A stretch of DNA of 64,000 bases. Origin: Acinetobacter silvestris (GTDB lineage: Bacteria > Pseudomonadota > Gammaproteobacteria > Pseudomonadales > Moraxellaceae). The stretch covers positions 124,001 through 188,000 of the forward strand of contig NZ_NEGB01000006.1 of NCBI RefSeq assembly GCF_002135235.1, given 5' to 3'. Each line of letters opens with the position of its first letter. Position 1 is the first letter of the stretch. A program made the position numbers and the translations under genes. The notes under the pieces are model-generated. The model did not search any database and was not told the DNA's origin. It saw only the letters and a program-made list of their open reading frames with translations. Below, piece by piece: positions 15,828-25,038 of the stretch.

Positions 15828-16493
15828 ATGTCTACTCGTGACAACTTTATTTATAGGCCACCACAAGAACCACTGTCTATCGTTTATGAAGATGATGACT
15901 TGGTGGTGATCGATAAACCTGCTGGTCTATTGTCTGTGCCTGGGCGATTGCCTGAACATCATGATAGTGCTTATTATCGAGTTTTAGCACAATATCCAAA
16001 TGCTAAAATTACCCATCGTTTGGATATGGCGACTTCTGGTATTTTGATGTTTGCGAAGCATCGTGATGCAGAAGTGGCAGTCAGTAAAATGTTCCAAGCA
16101 CGCATCGTAAGGAAAAATTATATTGCACTGGTGCAAGGCAAATTACAAGCAGAGGGCAGTGTGGATGTGCCGTTGATCACAGATTGGGAAAATCGTCCTC
16201 GGCAAATGGTACATTTTGAATTGGGTAAGCCAGCTAAAACTTTATATGAGGCACTTTCATATAACGAGTTTGAAGATATTACCCGGGTTTTATTGACTCC
16301 TATTACGGGGCGTTCGCATCAGCTACGGGTACATATGCAATATATTGGTCATCCGATTACGGGCGATCAGTTCTATCATCCTGAGTATCAAAAAACGCCA
16401 TTAAAGCGGATGGCCTTACATGCGAGTTATTTGGCTTTTAAACAACCATTGAGTGGTTTAGATGTGGAGATTCAAGGAAATCTACCTTTTTAA
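15828..16493 (+). CDS. rluA: RluA-family pseudouridine synthase
   Basis: 221 residues. Motif I YEDDDLVVIDKPAGLLSVPG and catalytic motif II HRLDMATSG with Asp66 are those of RluA-type enzymes, followed by RIVRKNYIALV and the TGRSHQLRVHM motif. Length and lack of an S4 domain fit RluA, which modifies U746 of 23S rRNA and U32 of some tRNAs. I infer this specificity from length and motif only. It is a single gene with a loose ribosome site. Confidence 0.87.
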   Translation: MSTRDNFIYRPPQEPLSIVYEDDDLVVIDKPAGLLSVPGRLPEHHDSAYYRVLAQYPNAKITHRLDMATSGILMFAKHRDAEVAVSKMFQARIVRKNYIALVQGKLQAEGSVDVPLITDWENRPRQMVHFELGKPAKTLYEALSYNEFEDITRVLLTPITGRSHQLRVHMQYIGHPITGDQFYHPEYQKTPLKRMALHASYLAFKQPLSGLDVEIQGNLPF

Positions 16494-16570
16494 TCACTTA
16501 ACCGCGTTGGCTAGGTTAATATACTCACGATATTGATTGAAAATAGCATGTATTGCTGCGGAATAATGAA

Positions 16571-16861
16571 ATGAGCTTACAGATTAAACGTTTATATAGT
16601 ATTGGTACTAAAGGGAAAGCAAAAGATAAAATTTTTGAAGCGAAAAGAAACTCGTTGGAAAAATTTGTATTGAATGTAAAACAAGCAGCCGATTTAGAAA
16701 ATCCAACGGATAAAGCTGTAAAGAAAGTATTTGTTGATAGTTTAGATGAAGCGTACGCTTTGTTAAGTCAAGACGGATATTTCCTTAATTTAACCAGTTC
16801 AGATGGGCAACGTGCTTTATGTGAGTTGAATAAAGTTAAAGTCGAATATACTTTAATATAA
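16571..16861 (+). CDS. Small hypothetical protein
   Basis: 96 residues from ATG 16571; GGAA seven bases upstream supports this over an in-frame TTG at 16553. Rich in Lys, Leu and Asp (GTKGKAKDKIFEAKRNSLEK), no signal or membrane segment, probably an alpha/beta cytoplasmic domain. Not recognised. Lies between rluA and rraB on the same strand with short gaps. Confidence 0.6.
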   Translation: MSLQIKRLYSIGTKGKAKDKIFEAKRNSLEKFVLNVKQAADLENPTDKAVKKVFVDSLDEAYALLSQDGYFLNLTSSDGQRALCELNKVKVEYTLI

Positions 16862-16954
16862 TTAAACTATACGAAATTGATCTCCAAACTGAAACAAAAC
16901 TCAGCTAAGCTGCCTTCTATGGTATAAAGCAAGAAAGATCATAAGGAATTTCCC

Positions 16955-17326
16955 ATGACACGTAATTTTGAACAATTCCCAGATGATGACAACGGGAACG
17001 TACTTTGGCAAATGGCTGAAGATGGTGATGACCTTGCTGAAGCACATGAAATTGAGTTTTCACTTGCATTCCAAAGTGAAGAGCTTGCTGAAAAATGTGC
17101 ACTTTATCTCTTAAAAGAAGAACAAAAAATCAGCTTGTTTGAAGATGAAGAATCAGATATCAATGAATGGATCATTACCATTTATATCTACATGGAGCCT
17201 GAATATTCAGACATCGTAGATCTAGAAGAATGGTTCACGAAAATTGCAGAACAACATGGCGGTGAATACGACGGTTGGGGTTGTATGGCATATGTCTATG
17301 ATGATGAAGACATTGAAGAAGAATAA
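16955..17326 (+). CDS. rraB: RraB-family regulator of RNase E
   Basis: 123 residues, strongly acidic. FPDDDNGNVLWQMAEDGDDL near the start and EYDGWGCM near the end match the RraB family. RraB binds RNase E and inhibits or reshapes degradosome activity in the cytoplasm; this role comes from the E. coli family. ATG follows AAGGAATTTCCC. A strong terminator lies 25 bp after the stop, so the gene ends its own unit. Confidence 0.85.
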   Translation: MTRNFEQFPDDDNGNVLWQMAEDGDDLAEAHEIEFSLAFQSEELAEKCALYLLKEEQKISLFEDEESDINEWIITIYIYMEPEYSDIVDLEEWFTKIAEQHGGEYDGWGCMAYVYDDEDIEEE

Positions 17327-17350
17327 TTAATTTTTATTCAATGGAATTCG

Positions 17351-17377
17351 AAAGCATGTCAAACGGCATGCTTTTTT
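17351..17377 (+). terminator. Rho-independent terminator after rraB
   Basis: AAAGCATG (17351-17358), 8-nt loop, CATGCTTT (17367-17374) merging into a T-run. Confidence 0.85.
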
Positions 17378-17480
17378 ATTGCTCGAAATTTTAAGTTTGA
17401 ATATACAAACAAATACATAAAAAAATAAAGACGGAAGTACACTATAACCTTCGAAAAATAATAAATTTGATGGAAAAGAC

Positions 17481-17927
17481 ATGAGCAATACCATAACGCT
17501 GCATCGTATATTCAGTGCGCCACCTGAACGAGTATATCGGGCTTTTTTAGACCCAGATGCTTTAGTTAAATGGATGGCACCCCATGGTTTTACTGCTAAA
17601 GTCCATCACTTAAATGCTCAAGAAGGTGGCACTTACAAAATGTCATTCAGTAATTTTTCAACGGGTTCAACTCATACTTTTGGTGGTACTTATCTTGAAC
17701 TGATTCCCAATCAACGGATTCGTTATACGGACCAATTTGATGATCCAAATTTCGCGGGTCAAATTGAAATGACCATTGAGCTTAAAGCGGTTTTGGTGGG
17801 AACGGAAGTCAATATTACCCAATCGGGTTTGCCCGATGTAATTCCCGTTGAAGCTTGTTACTTAGGTTGGCAGGAATCTTTACAGTTATTGGCATTATTG
17901 GTTAATCCGACAATTCCAGATCAATAA
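17481..17927 (+). CDS. SRPBCC/AHSA1-domain protein
   Basis: 148 residues forming one START-like SRPBCC domain: it opens HRIFSAPPERVYRAFLDPDA and has VKWMAPHGFTAKV, GGTYLELIPNQRIRYTDQF and a C-terminal helix with GWQESLQLLALL. The fold binds hydrophobic ligands; AHSA1-type bacterial members have no agreed function. ATG 17481 follows a purine-rich TGGAAAAGAC. It stands alone between the rraB terminator and an AT-rich gap. Confidence 0.82.
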   Translation: MSNTITLHRIFSAPPERVYRAFLDPDALVKWMAPHGFTAKVHHLNAQEGGTYKMSFSNFSTGSTHTFGGTYLELIPNQRIRYTDQFDDPNFAGQIEMTIELKAVLVGTEVNITQSGLPDVIPVEACYLGWQESLQLLALLVNPTIPDQ

Positions 17928-18015
17928 AATGTGATATTTTTATAAAATTTCATTTATTTATATCTATTTAATTGATATTTAAGCGTTAAATTTATAATAA
18001 AGAGGGTGATAACGA

Positions 18016-18357
18016 ATGAAAAATGCAGCACAAATTCTAAGATTGGAGCGGAAAGCTCGAGCGGCAATGCTATCTACATATCAGAATGATACTGAGGAAA
18101 ATGCAGTTCGTTTATATGCGACTCATCATTTAGAAGAAATTGAATCCGATTATTGGGTTAAGAACTTGGGTACTACAACGCCTCAGCCTTTACAGGTTTT
18201 AAACATGCTAGAACTGAGTCCAAATCTGGATTGGACGCTAGAAGCGGATGAAATTTATCGGATTGATTTCACACTGCCAGATGAAGTGACACAATATGTT
18301 TTGTGTGTAGAGTTGGATCATGATGAGAGCGTGATTGGGATTTCAATGGAAAGTTAA
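18016..18357 (+). CDS. Hypothetical cytoplasmic protein
   Basis: 113 residues with an amphipathic N-terminal helix (RLERKARAAML) and an acidic beta-rich rest (LEADEIYRIDFTLPDEV, LCVELDHDESVIG). No signal, membrane segment or known motif. ATG 18016 follows AGAGGGTGATAACG. The yeaO-like gene begins 24 bp after its stop, so the two may be co-transcribed. Not recognised. Confidence 0.6.
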   Translation: MKNAAQILRLERKARAAMLSTYQNDTEENAVRLYATHHLEEIESDYWVKNLGTTTPQPLQVLNMLELSPNLDWTLEADEIYRIDFTLPDEVTQYVLCVELDHDESVIGISMES

Positions 18358-18381
18358 TCGATATTAAGAATAGATAAAAAT

Positions 18382-18738
18382 ATGAATATTTATATGAAAC
18401 GTATTTATACCGCAGCCGCTGAAAAGGATGGTAAGCGTATTTTAGTTGATCGCCTGTGGCCACGTGGTATTAAAAAAGAAGATGCCAAAATAGATCTATG
18501 GGCCAAGGAGATTACCCCGTCGAATGCGTTGCGCAAGTGGTACCATGAAGATATGGAGTCACGTTGGGATGAGTTTCAACAACGTTATAAAATGGAATTG
18601 GCGATACATACGAGCAAAGTTGAAGAGCTTCGAACGCTTGCAAAGTTGCAAGATATTACCTTAATTACTGCGGCCAAGAATGAAGCACATAATCATGTGA
18701 TTGTACTTAAACAGGTATTGGAAGCGGATGAGATTTAA
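18382..18738 (+). CDS. yeaO: DUF488 family protein (YeaO-like)
   Basis: 118 residues. GKRILVDRLWPRGIKKEDAK and WAKEITPSNALRKWYHEDM are near-signature segments of YeaO/DUF488. The family is widespread and cytoplasmic, with no proven activity. The start MNIYMKRIYTA agrees in position with YeaO; a second ATG four codons later is possible. Probably follows the upstream orphan gene in one transcript. Confidence 0.85.
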   Translation: MNIYMKRIYTAAAEKDGKRILVDRLWPRGIKKEDAKIDLWAKEITPSNALRKWYHEDMESRWDEFQQRYKMELAIHTSKVEELRTLAKLQDITLITAAKNEAHNHVIVLKQVLEADEI

Positions 18739-18834
18739 AGTTCTGATTCATGCCCTAAGCAAATGGACTTAAATGTGAAAAATAAAAGTCTTATAAAAAA
18801 TATGGCTTTTAACGTCATGAAAAAAATATAAAAA

Positions 18835-18843
18835 TGCTATAGT
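18835..18843 (+). promoter_or_regulatory. Extended -10 promoter element before yjdM
   Basis: TGCTATAGT gives an extended -10 (TG-N-TATAGT) about 33 bp upstream of the ATG at 18877. No good -35 hexamer is seen, as is usual for extended -10 promoters. Confidence 0.5.
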
Positions 18844-18876
18844 GAATGTTTAGTTTTACTTATTTTTGAGGTTTTT

Positions 18877-19218
18877 ATGTCTTTACCCAATTGCCCTAAA
18901 TGCCACTCTGAATATACTTATGCCGATGGTGATTTACTGATTTGTCCAGAATGTTCGCATGAGTGGAAAGAAAGTGAAAGCAATGCTGAAGAAGTCACAA
19001 TTATTAAAGACTCAAATGGCAATATCCTCAGCGATGGTGATACGGTGACGGTTATTAAAGATTTGAAAATTAAAGGTTCTTCATCTGTAGTGAAAGTGGG
19101 TACCAAAGCAAAAAATATTCGCTTATTGCCAGACGCGAGTGATGGTCACGATATTGATTGTAAAGTAGATGGTTTTGGCGCCATGAAGCTTAAATCTGAA
19201 TTTGTAAAAAAAGCTTAG
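18877..19218 (+). CDS. yjdM: YjdM/PhnA-family zinc-ribbon protein
   Basis: 113 residues. The N-terminal zinc ribbon uses CPKCHSEY and CPECSHEW (two Cys-x2-Cys pairs), followed by the PhnA/YjdM domain with [20 protein letters not shown] and [19 protein letters not shown]. It was once called PhnA, but YjdM is not the phosphonoacetate hydrolase; its role is unknown. ATG follows TTGAGG, and an extended -10 element lies upstream. A single-gene unit. Confidence 0.9.
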   Translation: MSLPNCPKCHSEYTYADGDLLICPECSHEWKESESNAEEVTIIKDSNGNILSDGDTVTVIKDLKIKGSSSVVKVGTKAKNIRLLPDASDGHDIDCKVDGFGAMKLKSEFVKKA

Positions 19219-19433
19219 TTTTTAAAATTTTATTCGTTGTCCTGAATCTAAGACTTGGATTGAGGGCAACTTTTTGCGATTTATTTATTTTTAGTAATAA
19301 CATATACAAAAGACTTAAAAAAATAGGCTTTTGAAACCGTTTAAAGTCATTTATATTTTATAACTGAAGCGTAAATTTTATTCATAACAACGCTATATAT
19401 CAACAAGAATGGAAAATAAAGAGAGGTTTGAAT

Positions 19434-19775
19434 ATGTCAGGCAGCTATGAAATTAGTAAAGCAAAAGATGGGCAATATCGTTTCGTTTTAAAAGCAGGAA
19501 ATGGTGAAATCATTCTGACCAGTGAATTGTATAAAGCCAAAGCCTCTGCCCACAATGGAATTGAGTCAGTTCAGAAAAATAGTCTAGACGATGTACACTA
19601 TGAGCGTTTAGAAGCAAAAAATGGCAAGCCATATTTTAATTTGAAAGCTGCCAATCATCAAATTATTGGCACGAGCCAACTCTATTCAAGTGAGGCGGCA
19701 CGGGATCATGGCATTGAATCGGTGAAGAGCAATGGGTCTACAGATAAAATTAAAGATTTAAGCATAGAAGCCTAA
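19434..19775 (+). CDS. yegP: YegP family (DUF1508) protein
   Basis: 113 residues made of two DUF1508 repeats: FVLKAGNGEIILTSELY with GIESVQKNS, then FNLKAANHQIIGTSQLY with GIESVKSNG. YegP proteins are small two-domain cytoplasmic proteins of unknown role. I start at ATG 19434 because GAGAGG precedes it by seven bases; the open frame also has a TTG two codons earlier. About 210 bp upstream is AT-rich and probably holds the promoter (TTGAAA at 19331). Terminator at 19791. Confidence 0.88.
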   Translation: MSGSYEISKAKDGQYRFVLKAGNGEIILTSELYKAKASAHNGIESVQKNSLDDVHYERLEAKNGKPYFNLKAANHQIIGTSQLYSSEAARDHGIESVKSNGSTDKIKDLSIEA

Positions 19776-19790
19776 TTTAAAGAGGTACTT

Positions 19791-19816
19791 AAAAGCATGT
19801 GTAAACATGCTTTTTT
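19791..19816 (+). terminator. Rho-independent terminator after yegP
   Basis: AAAAGCATGT (19791-19800), loop GTAA, ACATGCTTTT (19805-19814) continuing in T. Confidence 0.88.
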
Positions 19817-19929
19817 ATGTTCTGGAATACACTTTTCTAGAGCAGCAAATAGAAGGTTCATCAAATAAAATTGGATGAATTATATTAAAAGATGAAAGCG
19901 ATAATTATTTGAAGGATAGTGGAGGGTAA

Positions 19930-20538
19930 ATGAATAAAGTTAAAATAGGATTTAGTCTCTGTATTTTAGTCTGTATAGCGCTATTCTTTGCTTCACCTTA
20001 TTGGATGCTTTATCAAATTAACCAAGCCATAGAACAAAACCAAGCGGGTGAAATATCGGAATATATTGATTTTCCAAGTGTCAGGGCGAGTTTAAAACCT
20101 CAAGTGAATATGCTGCTCAGACAAAAGCTTGGCATAGAACATCCAGATCATCCTTTGGAAGTGTATGCGACACAATTGACTGATCATTTTTCTGAACAAG
20201 TGGTTGATGTGGCTGTTACATCACAAAGTATTGTATTGCTGATGCAAGGCAAACAGCTGAAAGAGTCGATTAAACTGCCCAAATTTGACCGCTATAACAA
20301 AGTCTATAATTTACTTTTTAATCCAACTCATTCGCAAAAGATGATTGCTAATGAAACTACAGCTACAGAACCTTTGAATACAAAAAATCAAGTGGATCAG
20401 CCCCAATATCAGGCTCATTATCTGTCATTAAATACCTTTGAAGTGATTGTGCCAACCACTAATGTTCAACAAACTCGATTTATTTTCCAACGTCATTTTT
20501 TACAGTGGAAATTGACCAAAATTGACTTAGGGTATTGA
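19930..20538 (+). CDS. DUF2939 membrane-anchored protein
   Basis: 202 residues. An N-terminal hydrophobic segment (GFSLCILVCIALFFASPYWM) is followed by YQINQAIEQNQAGEISEYID, the DUF2939 signature, then a predicted periplasmic alpha/beta domain and a low-complexity Thr/Gln stretch around residues 135-155. The N-terminus is probably an uncleaved anchor. Function unknown. ATG 19930 follows AGTGGAGGGTAA, a strong ribosome site. Confidence 0.82.
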   Translation: MNKVKIGFSLCILVCIALFFASPYWMLYQINQAIEQNQAGEISEYIDFPSVRASLKPQVNMLLRQKLGIEHPDHPLEVYATQLTDHFSEQVVDVAVTSQSIVLLMQGKQLKESIKLPKFDRYNKVYNLLFNPTHSQKMIANETTATEPLNTKNQVDQPQYQAHYLSLNTFEVIVPTTNVQQTRFIFQRHFLQWKLTKIDLGY

Positions 20539-20672
20539 TTTTTTTAAAGACTAAATGGCTTTTGTATGTTTACAAAAATAACGTTTTGTAATAGAAAGAT
20601 ACAATAACTTAATTAACATTAATGTTTTAAAGTGATAAATTCATCACATAAAAATAAATGAAGGTTCATATC

Positions 20673-21137
20673 ATGTCTATTCAGATTGATGAGAATACTA
20701 AAGTTGCTCAAGAAGTCCTGCACCAAATTGAACTATGGGATCAAGCCGTGGTGGGTAAACATATCGAAAATTTAGTGAATCAATGTGCGAATGATGTGAG
20801 TATGTTTGATGTCAGCTCGCAGCTTGAAGGTGTTGAGGCATATAAAACAGAATGGGATAAACTCAGCCCTTATTTTAATGAAAATATGCATATTAGCAGA
20901 CGCGACATTAAACTCTATACCTCCGAAGAATTAGCGGTTTTACATTGTTATTCTAAAGTTGAAAATACGGCATTGAAAGCTAAATTACAGATGCCTTGGT
21001 GTAGGACCACCTTATGTCTACAAAAGAAAAATGGACAATGGCGTGTGGTACATCAACATATTTCTATGCCAATTAATATGATGACAGGTAAAGCAGTGAT
21101 GTTAAAAGTGAAGCCAAAACTTAGATTGGTCGTCTAA
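20673..21137 (+). CDS. NTF2-like / SnoaL-fold protein
   Basis: 154 residues of a single NTF2-like cone domain: helices (EVLHQIELWDQAVVGKHIEN) then strands ending WRVVHQHISMPI, typical of nuclear-transport-factor-2-like bacterial proteins with a buried His. They bind or isomerise small ligands or form dimers; no substrate can be named. ATG 20673 chosen because AAGG lies eight bases upstream; an in-frame ATG at 20658 overlaps that site. Confidence 0.78.
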   Translation: MSIQIDENTKVAQEVLHQIELWDQAVVGKHIENLVNQCANDVSMFDVSSQLEGVEAYKTEWDKLSPYFNENMHISRRDIKLYTSEELAVLHCYSKVENTALKAKLQMPWCRTTLCLQKKNGQWRVVHQHISMPINMMTGKAVMLKVKPKLRLVV

Positions 21138-21153
21138 ATGTTGAATTAAAAAG

Positions 21154-21177
21154 CCTTGTAATGACAAGGTTTTTTTA
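21154..21177 (+). terminator. Rho-independent terminator
   Basis: CCTTGT (21154-21159), loop AATG, ACAAGG (21164-21169), then seven or more T. Confidence 0.85.
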
Positions 21178-21277
21178 TGAGAAAAATGAAGACTGTATTT
21201 AAAATAAATAGGAATCACTTGTTTATATTTTTGATTTTTGAAAAAATCCAATTAATAGAATAAAGAATATCAAAATC

Positions 21278-22447
21278 ATGTCCAATCCTTTTTTTGCACA
21301 GCAAGAATGGCTCAAACCTTTATCTCCTCGAAACCCACATGAACCTCACCGCGTTGCAACATCATTAGAACTGCTCTTTGATTTAATTTTTGTGGTCGCG
21401 ATTGCAACGGCAGGACAGCAATTACATCACAGTCTGATTGAAAATCACATTGCTGCGGGGCTGAGTAATTATCTGATGGTGTTCTTTGCACTGTGGTGGG
21501 CTTGGATGAATTTCACTTGGTTTGCATCGGCTTATGATAATGATGATGCGTTCTATCGAATTATGACCTTTGTACAAATTATCGGGTCATTGGTGATTGC
21601 AGCGGGGATTCCAGCAGTTTTTCATACGCATGATTTTGATGTGATTATCATTGGTTATGTGATTATGCGACTTGGATTAGTGACACAATGGTTACGAGTC
21701 GCAAAAAATGATCCTGAACGAAGATCAACGGCATTACGTTATGCATCCGGAATTATTGTTGTGCAAATGGCTTGGTTGCTGATGCATTTTACCCCAATAC
21801 AATTTTCAGCTTATTTATTTGGCTTATTGGTCATTGCCGAATTAATCGTTCCTATATGGGCTGAGTCACATAGGATGACACCATGGCATCCCCATCATAT
21901 TGCGGAACGTTATGCTTTACTTACGATTATTGTATTAGGCGAGTCTATTGTTGGAAGTTATGCGGCTATTGCCGATGCCTTGCAAAATCAACTGTTTAGT
22001 ACAGAGTTATTGTTCCTCATGATAGGCGGATTAGCGATCATGTTTACCATGTGGTGGGCTTATTTTGATCATGAAGTTGCTGAACGTTTAAATAGTCGAA
22101 AACGTGCTTTTACTTGGGGATATGGACATTTCTTTATCTTTATCAGTGTTGCTGCTATGGGTGCCAGTCTGGCCGCTTCAGTCGATGTTGCTGTGGGGCA
22201 TGCGAAAATATCGGATCAGCTTGCGGGTTACTTAGTTGCAATCCCTTTGGTTATTTATACCGCTACATTATGGATATTGCATGAAGCCCATCATTTACGT
22301 GGTATAAAAAAATGGTTGTATCCACTCACAACAATTATTGTGTTGTGTATTCCAATGTTTGCAGTTGATATTGGTTATAGCGTCTGTGCTATGGCTGTGG
22401 TTTATGCATTACGGTTGATTTTTTCCAAATGTTATTTAGCACGTTAA
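21278..22447 (+). CDS. ltrA: Low-temperature-requirement A (LtrA) family membrane protein
   Basis: 389 residues with about ten hydrophobic segments. HRVATSLELLFDLIFVVAIA after a short cytosolic N-terminus, HHIAERYALLTIIVLGESIV in the middle and FTMWWAYFDHE are classical LtrA motifs. LtrA was named from a Listeria cold-growth mutant; biochemical activity is not established. The Nudix gene starts 13 bp after its stop, so the two are likely one operon. ATG follows a poor, AT-rich ribosome region. Confidence 0.88.
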   Translation: MSNPFFAQQEWLKPLSPRNPHEPHRVATSLELLFDLIFVVAIATAGQQLHHSLIENHIAAGLSNYLMVFFALWWAWMNFTWFASAYDNDDAFYRIMTFVQIIGSLVIAAGIPAVFHTHDFDVIIIGYVIMRLGLVTQWLRVAKNDPERRSTALRYASGIIVVQMAWLLMHFTPIQFSAYLFGLLVIAELIVPIWAESHRMTPWHPHHIAERYALLTIIVLGESIVGSYAAIADALQNQLFSTELLFLMIGGLAIMFTMWWAYFDHEVAERLNSRKRAFTWGYGHFFIFISVAAMGASLAASVDVAVGHAKISDQLAGYLVAIPLVIYTATLWILHEAHHLRGIKKWLYPLTTIIVLCIPMFAVDIGYSVCAMAVVYALRLIFSKCYLAR

Positions 22448-22460
22448 ATTAGGGCTTTAT

Positions 22461-22865
22461 ATGGGATTCCATGATTTATATCGTCTGAGTTCGCATGCTG
22501 TCATTCGCAATACTCATGGGCAGATTTTGTTGCTTAAAGCAACATATACCGATTGTGCATGGGGCTTACCTGGTGGTGGGCTAGATATTGGGGAAACCAT
22601 GCATGAGGCTTTGTTGCGCGAGTGTCGAGAAGAAATAGGCTGTGATATCCATATTGATTACTTATCTGGTGTGTATTTTCATTCGGCAGTGACTTCACAT
22701 GTCTTTATTTTTCGTTGTCACTTGAATGCAAATGCGCAAATAAAATTAAGTACCGAGCATTCCGCATATCAATGGTTTGATGTGGAGGAGCTTTCGATAA
22801 TTCAGAAAATTCGGGTTGAGGATTGTTTAAATTTTGATGGGCATGTTATCAGTCGTCATTTTTAG
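22461..22865 (+). CDS. Nudix hydrolase
   Basis: 134 residues. A full Nudix box starts at Gly39: G-x5-E45-x7-R53-E-C-R-E57-E-I-G60. The opening YRLSSHAVIRNTHGQILLLKA is the first strand pair of the fold. Nudix enzymes hydrolyse nucleoside diphosphates linked to another group; the substrate is unknown. It sits 13 bp after ltrA. About 165 bp then separate it from the convergent dusC. Confidence 0.88.
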   Translation: MGFHDLYRLSSHAVIRNTHGQILLLKATYTDCAWGLPGGGLDIGETMHEALLRECREEIGCDIHIDYLSGVYFHSAVTSHVFIFRCHLNANAQIKLSTEHSAYQWFDVEELSIIQKIRVEDCLNFDGHVISRHF

Positions 22866-22984
22866 ACATTGAAAATTAAGTTTGGGTTTTTTGAAAGACA
22901 AAGTTTTGAAGTCATTTAAGTTATTTGCTTTAAAATAAATTTTATTCGATGAAATACGCTCTATCTTTAAAAATGCTGTAAATA

Positions 22985-23015
22985 AAAAAGCCTTTGAATG
23001 TTATCAATCAAAGGC
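22985..23015 (-). terminator. Rho-independent terminator for dusC
   Basis: On the minus strand GCCTTTGA (23015-23008), 10-nt loop, TCAAAGGC (22997-22990), then CTTTTTTATT, so the U-run favours dusC. Confidence 0.82.
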
Positions 23016-23031
23016 GTTATTTGTACTTAAA

Positions 23032-23967
23032 CTATTTACTTTGAAATTTTAGTTTTTCGATAATTTCATCTAGCCTTTTCAGACGCTTAATTTCATCCCA
23101 TAAAGCTTTGGCTTCAGGATAGTGCTTGGACATCATGCCCACCCATTGTTTATAACGTCCCACCATATTAATTTCTTTTTTATAGGGACCACTTAAAAAA
23201 CGTACTTGAAGGACTAGAAGTTCATCCCATGTAATCAGTGGCTCATCTATATTTTGACGAATACATTGGGTTAAATCGGGGGTTGTTACTGCACCACGAC
23301 CAATCATTAAATCGTCACAACCAGACTCTAAACGACATTGTTTAGCATCGGCATTGGTCCAAATCTCACCATTGGCAATCACATTAATGTTCAGTGCTTC
23401 ACGAATGGGTTGTAGTTGATCCCAAAAAGCGGGTGGGGTATAACCTTCGGCTTTGGTTCGCGCATGTACGGTGACCCATGCCGCCCCAGCATCTTGAATG
23501 GCATGCGCATTTTCTAAGGTAAAGTTCCGATCCATATAGCCTAAACGCATTTTTGCTGAAACAGGAATATGAGATGGTACTGCATCACGAACGGCCTTGA
23601 TCAGTTGATGCACCACTTCAGGCTCATCTAATAAAACAGAACCACCCCGATGGCGGTTGACAGTTTTCGCAGGGCAGCCAAAGTTCATGTCAATTGCGGG
23701 TGCACCCAACTCTACTGCTCTAACCGCATTAGCAGCCAACATCTCAGGATTGTTGCCTAAAAGCTGTAAATGTACTGGTATACCAGCAGTCGTTTTACCA
23801 TCATTTAATAATTCAGGGCAGTAGTTATGGTACACATGATCGGGAAGTACTGCATCTGTGACACGAATAAACTCGGTGACGCACCAATCAAAGCTACCGA
23901 CATGTGTGAGTACGTCACGCATGATTGGGTCGGTTAAGCCTTCCATAGGTGCGAGAATGAGTTTCAA
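23032..23967 (-). CDS. dusC: tRNA-dihydrouridine(16) synthase DusC
   Basis: 311 residues: TIM-barrel start MKLILAPMEGLTDPIMRDVL, catalytic segment DMNFGCPAKTVNRHRGG with the general-acid Cys, and VSAKMRLGYMDR. The NRHRGG version of the motif is that of DusC, which reduces U16 in the tRNA D-loop with FMN and NADPH; DusA and DusB differ here. ATG 23967. It has its own terminator and the ypjD gene ends 118 bp upstream on the same strand. Confidence 0.9.
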   Translation of the reverse strand: MKLILAPMEGLTDPIMRDVLTHVGSFDWCVTEFIRVTDAVLPDHVYHNYCPELLNDGKTTAGIPVHLQLLGNNPEMLAANAVRAVELGAPAIDMNFGCPAKTVNRHRGGSVLLDEPEVVHQLIKAVRDAVPSHIPVSAKMRLGYMDRNFTLENAHAIQDAGAAWVTVHARTKAEGYTPPAFWDQLQPIREALNINVIANGEIWTNADAKQCRLESGCDDLMIGRGAVTTPDLTQCIRQNIDEPLITWDELLVLQVRFLSGPYKKEINMVGRYKQWVGMMSKHYPEAKALWDEIKRLKRLDEIIEKLKFQSK

Positions 23968-24085
23968 TGTGACGTACCGAATGAGAGAAAAACTGCGTTA
24001 TACGCATTTTGTAGAATATTGTCTAGTTTTTAAATGCTTTTCAATTTAATCATGAAAAAGGTAGATTTAAAGAAAAGGATTAAAA

Positions 24086-24895
24086 CTAGCGATGTAAGAT
24101 CATCTCTAAAACAAACTTGCTACCAATAAAACCAATGGCCAATAAAAAGAAGCCAAGCAGGGTAAAGCGAATCGCTTTTTGCCCGCGCCAACCAAATTTA
24201 CAATGACCGATAAGCAATGCACCATATACAAACCATGAAACAATACTAAATGCTGTTTTATGGGCTAAATGCTGGGCAAAGAAATTATCAATAGTAAAAA
24301 ATCCGAAACCTAAAGCCAGCGTGAGCAGTACAAATCCAGTAATTAAGATATCAAATAAGAGCGACTCCATGGCTTGAAGTGGAGGTAAGAAGTTGAACCA
24401 GATTCGATTTTTTTGTTTTTTCTTGAGTTCACGGTTTTGAAACCAGAGCAGTACAGCGTGAATGGTTGCCATCAGTAACACAGCATAGGCAGATAAAGAC
24501 AGAATAATGTGAATGTCTAGGCCGATAGAATGTTGTTCTATGAATTGATTCGCTTTACTAAAACTAAAACCTAAAATGAGCCCTAGTGCTGCAACAGGGA
24601 TTCCAATCAGATTTAAAGAGGCGACAGGTCGATAAGTACTATATAGCAGACTTAGTAACAGCATTAAGGCCGATGTAAATGACATTAAATTAAATACATC
24701 ATAGTTAATGCCCTGTGGCGTAACCATGTCGATATATAATACACTTGCGTGTAAAATCAGCCCTAAACTTGAAATGACAGCAATAAACCACGGGTTTGAC
24801 GGACGCTTAGACATTAAGTGCATAAATAAATACCAAAAAGAAGTGGTATAGGCAATTAATGCTAAAATCGTGTAAACCAAGGGCAGGCTAATCAT
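24086..24895 (-). CDS. ypjD: CcsA/YpjD-type inner-membrane protein
   Basis: 269 residues with about eight hydrophobic segments, and HASVLYID and HIILSLSAYAVLLMATIHAV carrying histidines in the cytochrome-c-assembly (CcsA/CcmC) fold. Placement divergent from ffh is the usual one for YpjD in gammaproteobacteria. Known only as a cytochrome-c-assembly-like protein; a haem-handling role is inference. ATG 24895 lies about 140 bp from the ffh start, so promoters face away from each other. Confidence 0.85.
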   Translation of the reverse strand: MISLPLVYTILALIAYTTSFWYLFMHLMSKRPSNPWFIAVISSLGLILHASVLYIDMVTPQGINYDVFNLMSFTSALMLLLSLLYSTYRPVASLNLIGIPVAALGLILGFSFSKANQFIEQHSIGLDIHIILSLSAYAVLLMATIHAVLLWFQNRELKKKQKNRIWFNFLPPLQAMESLLFDILITGFVLLTLALGFGFFTIDNFFAQHLAHKTAFSIVSWFVYGALLIGHCKFGWRGQKAIRFTLLGFFLLAIGFIGSKFVLEMILHR

Positions 24896-25038
24896 GTCAA
24901 ACCTTTTTCAGGATGATGAATATTCATGTTATGAGATATAAATTCCATGCGAACTAAAGTATCCTATAGCATCTTATGCATAAATTTTCTATTTTAAGAA
25001 AGATTTTTTTGCAACAACCATTTTAAGCGGATTTTGCA

